Assembly: GCA_002421915.1 (NCBI GenBank)
Contig: DISA01000049.1
Location: forward strand, 1 to 10,288
DNA: 10,288 bases
Direction of reading: 5' to 3'
DNA from: Gallionellaceae bacterium UBA6222
GTDB lineage: Bacteria; Pseudomonadota; Gammaproteobacteria; Burkholderiales; Gallionellaceae
Shown here: in pieces, positions 1-6,375 of the stretch
Position numbering within the stretch: the stretch's first letter is position 1
How the letters are laid out: every line of letters begins with the position of its first letter
Position numbers and translations under genes: made by a program
The notes under the pieces: generated by a model
Told to the model about the DNA's origin: nothing
Database searches by the model: none
The model's input: the letters and a program-made list of their open reading frames with translations, nothing else

Positions 1-442
1 CGTTGAAGTAGGCCGGCACCGTGATGACGGCCTCAGTGACGGATTCACCCAGATAGTCTTCGGCAGTCTTCTTCATCTTCATCAATACTTCAGCCGAAAT
101 CTCGGGTGCTGAAATCTCCTTGTCGCGCACCTTGATCCACGCGTCGCCGTTCTTGGCCTTGACGATGGCATAGGGAACCATGGCAATGTCTTTTTGCACC
201 ATCGGTTCTTCAAAGCGGCGGCCGATCAGGCGCTTCACACCGTACAGGGTGTTCTTGGGGTTAGTTACGGCCTGACGCTTGGCAGGTGCGCCCACCAGCA
301 CTTCACCATCTTCCATGTAGGCGATGATGGAAGGCGTCGTGCGCGTACCTTCCGCGTTTTCGATCACTTTGGTCTTGCCGTTTTCCATGATGGCCACACA
401 AGAGTTGGTTGTGCCCAGATCAATGCCGATAATTTTTCCCAT
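1..442 (-). CDS. dnaK: Chaperone protein DnaK (Hsp70), N-terminal part; gene runs off the left edge
   Basis: This is the ATP-dependent cytoplasmic Hsp70 chaperone that folds and protects proteins together with DnaJ and the nucleotide exchange factor GrpE, which is encoded just upstream. Only the first 147 residues, about a quarter of the protein, are present. They cover the start of the nucleotide-binding domain. The phosphate-1 loop reads GIDLGTTNSCVA (residues 6-17), the catalytic lysine is K70 in YGVKRLIGRRF, and the visible part ends at VITVPAYFN. The start ATG (complement of 440-442) has a purine-rich ribosome site, AAAGGAAAG (complement of 447-455), a few bases upstream. It has its own heat-shock promoter and may also be read from the grpE promoter. 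The reading frame is intact and the assignment is secure. Confidence 0.98.
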   Translation of the reverse strand, partial: MGKIIGIDLGTTNSCVAIMENGKTKVIENAEGTRTTPSIIAYMEDGEVLVGAPAKRQAVTNPKNTLYGVKRLIGRRFEEPMVQKDIAMVPYAIVKAKNGDAWIKVRDKEISAPEISAEVLMKMKKTAEDYLGESVTEAVITVPAYFN

Positions 443-497
443 GACGCTTTCCTTTCAGTTTAATTTGGTTGTTTCTGTAAATCTGCTGTCGCCCAAG

Positions 498-523
498 GTG
501 GGGCGGCAAATCTATATTTCAAG
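498..523 (-). promoter_or_regulatory. Sigma-32 (RpoH) heat-shock promoter of dnaK
   Basis: On the minus strand the -35 element is CTTGAAA (complement of 517-523), followed by a 13-base spacer and a -10 element CCCCAC (complement of 498-503). The known RpoH consensus is CTTGAAA, 11-16 bases, CCCCATnT. The only departure in the quoted core is the last base of the -10 box. It would start transcription near 490, giving a leader of about 50 bases before the dnaK ATG. Its position implies that dnaK can be induced separately from grpE. Confidence 0.8.
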
Positions 524-545
524 TGCTTGATATGGGGGAAGAGTG

Positions 546-645
546 AAGGGGGAAGGGAGAGGGGTAAAAACGCCACTCCGAATTCAGAGCGGGTGGTTTT
601 CCCTTCCCCCTTGAGCGCCGTAGGCGCGGTCCCTTCTCCCTTCCC
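546..645. repeat. G/A-rich inverted repeat between grpE and dnaK
   Basis: The 13-mer AAGGGGGAAGGGA at 546-558 has an exact inverted copy at 600-612 (TCCCTTCCCCCTT). A second, near-exact inverted copy of the same arm (CCCTTCTCCCTTCCC, 631-645) matches 550-564 with one mismatch. The left arm could therefore pair with either right arm, forming mutually exclusive hairpins. The loop between the first pair has a smaller near-palindrome around GAATTC (580-585). The stretch contains no plausible gene. It looks like an intergenic repeat element or an RNA-level processing or attenuation structure in the grpE-dnaK transcript. No transposase or target-site duplication is visible. Confidence 0.6.
615..627. 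other. Small perfect hairpin GCGCC-GTA-GGCGC
   Basis: This is a five-base-pair GC-only stem with a three-base loop, lying between the two right arms of the larger inverted repeat. It has no adjacent run of T on either strand, so it is not a convincing intrinsic terminator. It may stabilise the folded repeat in RNA. Confidence 0.4.
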
Positions 646-650
646 GCTCT

Positions 651-1199
651 TTACTCCTTGCCTTTCGCCACCATCACCAGCGCCGGACGCAACACGCGAT
701 CATTCAGTGTGTAACCCTTCTGCATCACGCTGACCACGGTATTGGGTTCCTGATCACTCTCCACCATGCTGATGGCCTGATGCTTGTGTGGATCCAGCTT
801 CTCACCCACCGGGTTTACTTCCTTAATGTTGAATTTTTCGAACACGCCGGCAAGCTGCTTCAGGGTCAGTTCCATGCCGCTCTTGAAGCTCTCGACATTC
901 TCGGTTTGCACCGCAAGACCGGCCTGCAGGCTGTCCATCACCGCCAGCATCTCGCCGGAAAAGCGCTCCACGGCGAACTTCTGCGCCTTACTCACGTCTT
1001 CGGCAGCGCGGCGGCGAATATTCTCGCCTTCAGCCTTCGCGTACATCCAGGCATCGTAGTGTTCCTGTGCCTTGCGTTCGGCTTCCTGCAGCATCTCTTC
1101 CAGGCTGGGAATCTTATCCGTCGTTTGTTCCGGGGGCGTTTCCGCTGCGCCGGAGGCTTCCTGTTGTTCGATCTTCTGCTGATTTTCCTGCTGTTTCAT
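651..1199 (-). CDS. grpE: Nucleotide exchange factor GrpE
   Basis: GrpE is the cytoplasmic co-chaperone that releases ADP from DnaK and acts as a dimer. The 182-residue length is typical. A low-complexity Gln/Glu-rich N-terminal tail (about residues 1-35) leads into a long charged helix (about 36-90) that would form the dimer coiled coil. The C-terminal beta domain ends in the family signature GYTLNDRVLRPALVMVAK (from residue 162). The start ATG at 1197-1199 (complement) is preceded by a strong AGGAGG ribosome site (complement of 1206-1211), six bases away. It is transcribed toward dnaK and has an RpoH promoter directly upstream. Assignment is secure. Confidence 0.98.
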   Translation of the reverse strand: MKQQENQQKIEQQEASGAAETPPEQTTDKIPSLEEMLQEAERKAQEHYDAWMYAKAEGENIRRRAAEDVSKAQKFAVERFSGEMLAVMDSLQAGLAVQTENVESFKSGMELTLKQLAGVFEKFNIKEVNPVGEKLDPHKHQAISMVESDQEPNTVVSVMQKGYTLNDRVLRPALVMVAKGKE

Positions 1200-1230
1200 T
1201 GAACTCCTCCTAATTTTTTCACGGTGGTTT

Positions 1231-1256
1231 ATGGGGGCAAAGTTTCGGGTTTCAAG
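1231..1256 (-). promoter_or_regulatory. Sigma-32 (RpoH) heat-shock promoter of grpE
   Basis: On the minus strand, CTTGAAA (complement of 1250-1256) is followed by 13 bases and CCCCAT (complement of 1231-1236). This is an exact match to the core RpoH consensus with a preferred spacing. Transcription would begin near 1224, about 25 bases before the grpE start codon and just ahead of its ribosome site. Confidence 0.88.
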
Positions 1257-1313
1257 AGACGTAATGAAAAAATTGCTTTCCTGGAAATACCTGAATAAGG
1301 GTCGACGGGGGAT

Positions 1314-1343
1314 GCGGCAAATTGCCGCGCGACATCATGTCGC
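1314..1343. promoter_or_regulatory. Two adjacent 15-base palindromes, probable operator
   Basis: GCGGCAAATTGCCGC (1314-1328) and GCGACATCATGTCGC (1329-1343) are each a perfect 7+7 inverted repeat with a one-base centre, and they abut with no gap. They share the pattern GCGRCA-NNN-TGYCGC, so they look like two copies of one binding site for a dimeric regulator. The second copy ends one base before the -35 box of the promoter proposed for the uptake operon, and its centre would lie near -43. That position fits a class II activator, but a repressor is also possible. The motif does not match the Fur, Zur, NikR, CueR or FNR consensus known to me, and the regulator is unknown. Confidence 0.65.
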
Positions 1344-1344
1344 A

Positions 1345-1373
1345 TTCCCAAGAGAAAAAATCATTCATAGAAT
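1345..1373 (+). promoter_or_regulatory. Putative sigma-70 promoter of the uptake operon
   Basis: TTCCCA (1345-1350, four of six matches to TTGACA) is followed by 17 bases and TAGAAT (1368-1373, five of six matches to TATAAT). The weak -35 and strong -10, with paired palindromes immediately upstream, is the layout of an activator-dependent promoter. Transcription would begin near 1380, about 34 bases before the first ATG. A weaker alternative lies around TTGCTT (1273-1278). If that one were used, the palindromes would lie downstream and act as a repressor site. Confidence 0.45.
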
Positions 1374-1413
1374 TCGCATGTTTATTTCTGGACGATAACA
1401 ATAGGGGGAAGCA

Positions 1414-3699
1414 ATGAAAATAAGCAGTGGAATCATCATATGCGGAGTGCTGGCACTGACGGTCCGGCAAGTAGCGCAAGCCGAAGTCGGCTCCCTGCCG
1501 GAGGTGACAGTGACATCGACCACCATCGATGATCGCTTCGATTCCAAGCGTGGCGAAGCATCAAATGTCAACAACATCAGCGGCAAAAAGGTGGATGAAG
1601 AACACGGCAAGAATATTGTCGAGATTCTGGAATCCATCCCTGGTGTGACAGCTGAAGTTCAAAGTGGCGATTCGGTGAAGATCATGCTGCGCGGCGTGGA
1701 GGCGCAGCGTTACATGGGGGAGAAGCCCGGCGTGGCGATCGTGATCGACGGCGTGCCGGTTCAAGAACGCACCGGGCGCGTCAATATCGACCTCGACAAT
1801 ATCGATTCGATCAAGGTTATCAAGGGCGGTGCGTCGTATCTGTTCGGTGAGGACGCCTTGTCCGGCGCGGTAATCATTACCACCAAGCGTGGCGCAAAAA
1901 TGGCAGGTTTTACGGTGAGCACCGAAACGGGCAGCTTCAATTTTCGCAAAGGCCTGGTGCGTGCCGGTTTTGCTGAAGGCAATTGGGTCGGGCATGTACA
2001 GGCCACGAAACGGCAAACCGATGGCTACCACGATCAGGGGGAATCCTCTGCGAGGTATGTGGACGGCAAACTGCAATATCTGATCGACGAAACCAGCGAT
2101 ATCGCCTTCGGCTTTGAGAAATCCAAGCGTGACAAGGACAGTCATGGCACCGTCAAGGGGGTGACCGCCGCCGTGCTGGATCCGCAGAGTTTCAGCGGCG
2201 GCAAGGATTACGCGCGTAACTATGATGTCGATCTGGACAAACTGAACCTGACTTATGCGAAGGATATTGGCTCCAGCGGCAATTTGCTGGTGAACACCTA
2301 CAGATTCAAGGATCACACTTTCAGTTGGTCCAACCCGAACGGGTTTCTGCGTGCAGCAGATGGGACCTTGCTGTATGGCACAGCTGCAGCCAGTGACATG
2401 AGCACGATGAATGATGCCTATGTTAATGGCGGAGATACCGATCAGGTACAGAAAGGGCTGAAAACCGAATGGCGCAGGGGCGGTGAACAGGTCGGCATGA
2501 TGGCAGGGCTGGATATTCAGTCTTTTTCAGACAGGGCGGTTAGCCGCAACCTTGTGACTTACTCGACGCGCAGCACGGCGATTGGCGTGACGAATCCATT
2601 GAATCTTGCCGGTACTGTCACCGCAAACAATTTGTCCACATCCGACACCAAGGCGATATATGGGGAATTCAAATGGCAGGCGACCGAGCCGTTGACGGCC
2701 ACGCTGAACGCGCGTTACGACGATATCGATACCCAATATGAAAGCTATATTCCGCTTACGCCAACCCAGATCGGGCAGGGTAGAACGACCACCGGCCAAA
2801 AGATTTTCAAGGTCTGGTCGGAACGCGTCGGATTGAATTATGCATTGTCAGCGGAACGCGAAATCTACTCGAACATTTCCACCGGCTTCAGGGTGCCGAC
2901 CATCAGCCAGTTGTATGGCAGCACCGTCACTCCGACCGGATCGGTGACCGCCAATCCGGACCTGATTCCGGAAAAATCCCTCAACAAGGAAATTGGCCTG
3001 CGTGCCAAGAGCGAACTGCACGGCATCGCGCTGGACCTGGATGTGGCGCTGTTTCAGATTGATCGCAAGAATTTCATCCTGAATACCGGCGGCCAGTATC
3101 AGACTGCGCCGGATCCCACGGTGTCGACTTTCAACGAATTTGAGCAATACCAAAACATCGGCGGGGTGCGCAATCGCGGCGTCGAACTGGGTGTGAAGAC
3201 TGATGCCAGGGAAGCCTGGTCGGGGGATATCGCCTACACCTATCTGGACGCGAAGTTCACCCGGAACGACACCTACTGGATGGCTATGGGATCGCGTACT
3301 TTGCCGCTGCCTTCGGTGCTGTACAACAACACCGGCAATGTCGTGCCGCGCACGCCGAAGCACAAGATGAACCTGTCCACACGCTACCGTTACATGCCTG
3401 GGCTGACCTTCTCTGCCGAGATGAATATGCAGAGCAGCATCTACGCCGACGAAGTGAATCTGGTCAAGATAGGGGGGCGCACGCTGTTCAATGCGATGGC
3501 CAACTATGAAATCAGGACCGAACACGAAACGAAATGGTCGGCGTTCGTGCGGATCGACAATCTGTTCGACCGATTCTATTACAGCACGATACGCGGCGGC
3601 TCGGACGGTAATGGCGACGGGGTTTACAACGCCGAAGATATGTCCATCACAGTCGATCCGGGACGTGTGTGGACGGCCGGGATTTCTGCAGTCTTTTAA
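1414..3699 (+). CDS. TonB-dependent outer-membrane receptor (first of two)
   Basis: This is a 761-residue ligand-gated outer-membrane channel that imports a scarce substrate, usually a metal chelate, using energy delivered by TonB. A signal peptide ends at QVAQA (cleavage near residue 23), followed by a TonB-box-like PEVTVTS (29-35). The plug domain covers about 45-160, with SIPGVTAEV, VIDGVPV, IKVIKGGASYLFG and SGAVIITTKRG. The rest is a beta-barrel ending in phenylalanine, as usual for outer-membrane barrels. Near the C terminus, DGNGDGVYNAED (731-742) matches an EF-hand/dockerin calcium loop. An AGGGGGAA ribosome site (1403-1410) lies just before the ATG. It is the first gene of the operon. 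The plug resembles FepA/CirA/BtuB-type receptors, but the ligand cannot be named. Confidence 0.95.
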   Translation: MKISSGIIICGVLALTVRQVAQAEVGSLPEVTVTSTTIDDRFDSKRGEASNVNNISGKKVDEEHGKNIVEILESIPGVTAEVQSGDSVKIMLRGVEAQRYMGEKPGVAIVIDGVPVQERTGRVNIDLDNIDSIKVIKGGASYLFGEDALSGAVIITTKRGAKMAGFTVSTETGSFNFRKGLVRAGFAEGNWVGHVQATKRQTDGYHDQGESSARYVDGKLQYLIDETSDIAFGFEKSKRDKDSHGTVKGVTAAVLDPQSFSGGKDYARNYDVDLDKLNLTYAKDIGSSGNLLVNTYRFKDHTFSWSNPNGFLRAADGTLLYGTAAASDMSTMNDAYVNGGDTDQVQKGLKTEWRRGGEQVGMMAGLDIQSFSDRAVSRNLVTYSTRSTAIGVTNPLNLAGTVTANNLSTSDTKAIYGEFKWQATEPLTATLNARYDDIDTQYESYIPLTPTQIGQGRTTTGQKIFKVWSERVGLNYALSAEREIYSNISTGFRVPTISQLYGSTVTPTGSVTANPDLIPEKSLNKEIGLRAKSELHGIALDLDVALFQIDRKNFILNTGGQYQTAPDPTVSTFNEFEQYQNIGGVRNRGVELGVKTDAREAWSGDIAYTYLDAKFTRNDTYWMAMGSRTLPLPSVLYNNTGNVVPRTPKHKMNLSTRYRYMPGLTFSAEMNMQSSIYADEVNLVKIGGRTLFNAMANYEIRTEHETKWSAFVRIDNLFDRFYYSTIRGGSDGNGDGVYNAEDMSITVDPGRVWTAGISAVF

Positions 3700-3711
3700 G
3701 TGGAGTCGGAT

Positions 3712-4644
3712 ATGAGAATGAATGCGATCGGGGTCTTACTGCTTGTCTTCGCTCCATTATCAACTGCAACGGAGCCGCCACGGGCGGTGGTGCAGGGAGG
3801 GCATGACCATGCTGCCATGAGCGATGCGATGGGCGTGAGGGATATGCCGATAACAACGGCATGGACCGAATTGCCCACGCTGAAGACCAAGATGAGCGGT
3901 GCAAATCGTGAAAGCAGAATCATTACGGTGATGCCGCAAAATATTGTGGCAGCCAGTATCGATGCCTGGTCGAACAACCTGCAAGACGCGGATGCTCACC
4001 GGCAATTGCCGATGGAACTGGGCGGGGCAAGGTTGGACAAGCCAACCACAGGCGGCTTTCAGATGTTGACTGCGCGCGAAGAGCGGAGGGATGCCGTTCA
4101 TGTTGCATCGACCGTGTATTACTTTGGCGAACGCAGTGCAAAGAATCCGACCGCCATGTTCATGCGGCAAAAGAACGAACTGGAGATTATTCCGCAGCCC
4201 TTCCCGCGCGAGCATTCGCGTTATCGCGCCAATGAAGATTGGCAATTTCTGGCCCGTTTCAACGGGCAGCCCCTCGCCGGGCAGAAAGTTGATCTGTTGA
4301 CTTCCAACGGAAGCAGGATGGTGCTGATGACGGACGCGGCAGGTGTGCTCACCGTGCACGTGCCGGATGACTTCAAGAAGATCGAAGAAGTGAAACAGGG
4401 TGGCGGGCACGATCACAGCCCGCGCAGGGGAGCCGATCTGGTGCTTGCCACACAACATGTCGCGAACGGCAAGACTTACCTGACTGCGTTCAACAGTACC
4501 TATGGCCCGGATGCCTTCGACCAACGCAGCCTTGCACTGGGGTTGGGCTTTATCCTGCTGGGGATGATCGGTGCAACACCGTTGTTGCGCCAACGCAAGA
4601 ACAAAAAACCGGTAGTGGTTAACACCAACAACAAGGAATCCTGA
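3712..4644 (+). CDS. Membrane-anchored periplasmic protein with DUF4198-like domain and GGHDH motifs
   Basis: This 310-residue protein probably handles metal in the periplasm. A signal peptide (about 1-19) is followed by a His/Met-containing segment beginning GGHDHAAM (29-36), with M40 and M45. A central-to-C-terminal region (about 135-265) resembles DUF4198/NikM-type domains of Ni/Co transport-associated proteins: LEIIPQPFP, then GQPLAGQKVDLL and a TDAAGVLTV turn. A second GGHDH occurs at 231-235. One membrane segment near the end (about 273-292) precedes a basic tail, giving a C-terminal anchor with the bulk in the periplasm. I prefer ATG 3712, with GGAG (3702-3705) six bases upstream, over an in-frame GTG at 3700 that abuts the previous stop codon. 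The family call comes from pattern only, and the metal is unknown. Confidence 0.75.
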   Translation: MRMNAIGVLLLVFAPLSTATEPPRAVVQGGHDHAAMSDAMGVRDMPITTAWTELPTLKTKMSGANRESRIITVMPQNIVAASIDAWSNNLQDADAHRQLPMELGGARLDKPTTGGFQMLTAREERRDAVHVASTVYYFGERSAKNPTAMFMRQKNELEIIPQPFPREHSRYRANEDWQFLARFNGQPLAGQKVDLLTSNGSRMVLMTDAAGVLTVHVPDDFKKIEEVKQGGGHDHSPRRGADLVLATQHVANGKTYLTAFNSTYGPDAFDQRSLALGLGFILLGMIGATPLLRQRKNKKPVVVNTNNKES

Positions 4645-4645
4645 C

Positions 4646-5698
4646 ATGCTGAAAACCATTTTTCCAACGCTGACACGTTTCCGCTTTGCCATCCAAATTC
4701 TCATGCTGTTCGTTACTGTATACGGAGGTGTATTGCTGGGAAACTACACGGTTGACCGTATTTCGCAGGCACTGCCTTCGCTGGCTTGCGCCTACGACAA
4801 ATCCACGGGGGACCATTGCATCCTGATCGTCAATCAGCACCAGTTTCATCACCGTATTGGTGAGGCACTGGTCAAGGCACAGGAGGTGACTTACAAAATA
4901 TTGATTCCGACGATGATCTCGGTTGCCACCTTTTTTGCCTTTTTCTTTTTCCTCAACAAGGCGTTCTGTGGCTGGGTCTGTCCGATGGGTACGGTGCAGG
5001 AAATTGTTTACCGCATCGGCCGGAAGCTGGGCAGGCCGTTGCATCGTTTTGACAGAGGCAACGTCGGTCGGGTGCGCCCGGTCAAGTGGCTGCTGCTGTT
5101 GGTGTTGGTACTCGGCCTGCCATTGCTGGCTGGCTTGGGTACGGTATCGAATGAACTGGGGGATCCTTTCTGCCAGGTCTGCCCTTCGCGTCTGGCCACC
5201 ACGCTGCTGACCGCCGACACCGAGCAGATTGCCGTGAAGACCTCGAGCGGCATTGGATTTTTTCTTGGCGCGCTGGGTAATACGCTGTTCGGTTTTGTCA
5301 TCATCGCTGCCTTGGTGGCACGCCAGCCGTTCTGTCGCATCTGTCCGCTGCTATCGTGGAATGCCCTGTTTCAGAGGTTGTCGCCGATGCAACTGGTGAA
5401 GAAACAGAATGACAAGTGCGACAAATGCAGCGTGTGCGAGAAAGCCTGTCCGATGGATATTCACGAAATCGGCCGGGAATATGGAAGAAAAGCATTCCAC
5501 GAGGATTGCACCCTGTGCGGCCGCTGTGTGGAGTTCTGTCCTGACGATGACGTGATCCAGATCAAGTTTCTGGGCATGCCGCTATTCAGGTCGTCGCGCG
5601 AGCAATACAAATATCGCGTCAAGCTGGAGACACCAGAAGGCACGTCGAAGAAGCGTGTGATCCCAATCCTGCCCAAACCGGTGTCTGACAATGGATAA
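4646..5698 (+). CDS. Membrane polyferredoxin, NapH/CcoG/NosR-type 4Fe-4S protein
   Basis: This 350-residue inner-membrane electron-transfer protein has about four membrane segments (13-33, 85-105, 147-166, 203-224). Family CP motifs are CGWVCP (108-113), CQVCP (176-180) and CRICP (230-234). Two classical ferredoxin motifs, CxxCxxCxxxCP, lie at 258-269 and 288-299 and should hold two [4Fe-4S] clusters in the cytoplasm. It lacks the FMN domain of NosR and the C-terminal Ig-like domain of CcoG, so it is closest in size to NapH or FtrD-like proteins. CcoG is known as a cupric reductase and FtrD belongs to a ferrous iron importer, so metal reduction is a reasonable inference. A loop at 34-84, predicted periplasmic, carries C48, H57, C58 and HQFHH. 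It starts one base after the previous stop, with AAGGA at 4633-4637. Confidence 0.9.
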   Translation: MLKTIFPTLTRFRFAIQILMLFVTVYGGVLLGNYTVDRISQALPSLACAYDKSTGDHCILIVNQHQFHHRIGEALVKAQEVTYKILIPTMISVATFFAFFFFLNKAFCGWVCPMGTVQEIVYRIGRKLGRPLHRFDRGNVGRVRPVKWLLLLVLVLGLPLLAGLGTVSNELGDPFCQVCPSRLATTLLTADTEQIAVKTSSGIGFFLGALGNTLFGFVIIAALVARQPFCRICPLLSWNALFQRLSPMQLVKKQNDKCDKCSVCEKACPMDIHEIGREYGRKAFHEDCTLCGRCVEFCPDDDVIQIKFLGMPLFRSSREQYKYRVKLETPEGTSKKRVIPILPKPVSDNG

Positions 5699-6350
5699 TT
5701 TTCTGGATCCTTCGCTCATCCCACAGCAGACCACGTTGTTCACGGTATGGCTGTTGGGGGTTTCGCTGGGATTGACCGCGTGTACTGCCACATGCCTGCC
5801 GTTTATGGGAACTTGGGTATTGGGGCGCGGTGGTACACAGCTGCAAGTCTTGCGTGACACGGGGTTGTTTGCCGCCGGCCGCATCCTTGCCTATACCTTG
5901 CTGGGTGCCGTGGCGGCTGCGGCGGGCACCTGGCTATCGCAGGCAATGCGGGGTGGAACGGGGCATCTGGTGATCGGTTTTGCCTCCATCGCGGCAGGTG
6001 TTTGGCTACTGCGTGCCGCAAAGCCACATTCACCGTGCGGCGTTGCAAAAAGCGCGGGAAGTACACCGCCTCTGTTGCTGGGGTTTTCCTTGAGTCTGAC
6101 TCCCTGCGCGCCGTTGGCCTCTCTGTTGGCTGTGTGTGCGGCAGCCGGCAGTATCAAACTCGGCATGGCGAATGGAGTAGCTTTCGGTCTGGGTGCGGCA
6201 CTTACACCGTTACTGATACTATTGCCCCTCATTAATTTTTTTGGGAAAAACCTGCGGGACAACCAAAAATGGATCACCCGCTGGATAGGGTGGGGTGCTG
6301 CCTCCGTATTGATTGCACTGGGTTTGCGCCGGATTTTTCTGGTACTTTGA
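5691..6350 (+). CDS. CcdA/SafE-like inner-membrane protein (COG2836-type 'sulfite exporter' family)
   Basis: This is a 219-residue hydrophobic protein with about six membrane segments. Two similar halves each begin with a cysteine-proline motif: CTATCLPF (31-38) in the first and LTPCAPL (136-142) in the second. This is the layout of CcdA/DsbD-type membrane thiol carriers. Database names for this family often say 'sulfite exporter TauE/SafE', but family members usually sit beside cbb3-oxidase copper genes (ccoGHIS) or metal ATPases, and export of sulfite is not supported here. Its ATG overlaps the end of the polyferredoxin gene by eight bases, so the two are probably translationally coupled and work together. 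A role in passing electrons or metal across the membrane is inference. Confidence 0.8.
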   Translation: MDNFLDPSLIPQQTTLFTVWLLGVSLGLTACTATCLPFMGTWVLGRGGTQLQVLRDTGLFAAGRILAYTLLGAVAAAAGTWLSQAMRGGTGHLVIGFASIAAGVWLLRAAKPHSPCGVAKSAGSTPPLLLGFSLSLTPCAPLASLLAVCAAAGSIKLGMANGVAFGLGAALTPLLILLPLINFFGKNLRDNQKWITRWIGWGAASVLIALGLRRIFLVL

Positions 6351-6375
6351 TTGTTGCCATTTTTTGTGCCAATTC

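Noticed and set aside
780..1202. Plus-strand open frame of 140 codons across grpE
   Set aside because: It is the complement of grpE, whose frame carries the GrpE signature. The hydrophobic translation is a by-product of the charged GrpE sequence.
1355..1403. Possible Fur box (AATCATT near 1360-1366 and GATAACAAT near 1394-1402)
   Set aside because: Only isolated half-matches to GATAATGATAATCATTATC are present, and they are not arranged as adjoining hexamers. Iron control by Fur cannot be claimed from this.
1561..3525. Large minus-strand open frames opposite the first receptor
   Set aside because: They are antisense shadows of a clearly coding TonB receptor and show no family motif or ribosome site.
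3760..4704. Long minus-strand open frame of 314 codons opposite the DUF4198-like gene
   Set aside because: It lies wholly opposite a gene with a signal peptide, a ribosome site and good operon spacing. Its translation is Cys/His/Arg-rich with no recognisable domain.
4646..5698. Assignment as napH, nosR or ccoG
   Set aside because: No nap, nos or cco genes are adjacent. The FMN domain of NosR and the C-terminal domain of CcoG are missing, so only the superfamily can be stated.
5691..6350. Sulfite or taurine-related exporter function
   Set aside because: No sulfur-metabolism gene is nearby, and the paired Cys-Pro motifs and the polyferredoxin neighbour point to a redox or metal role instead.
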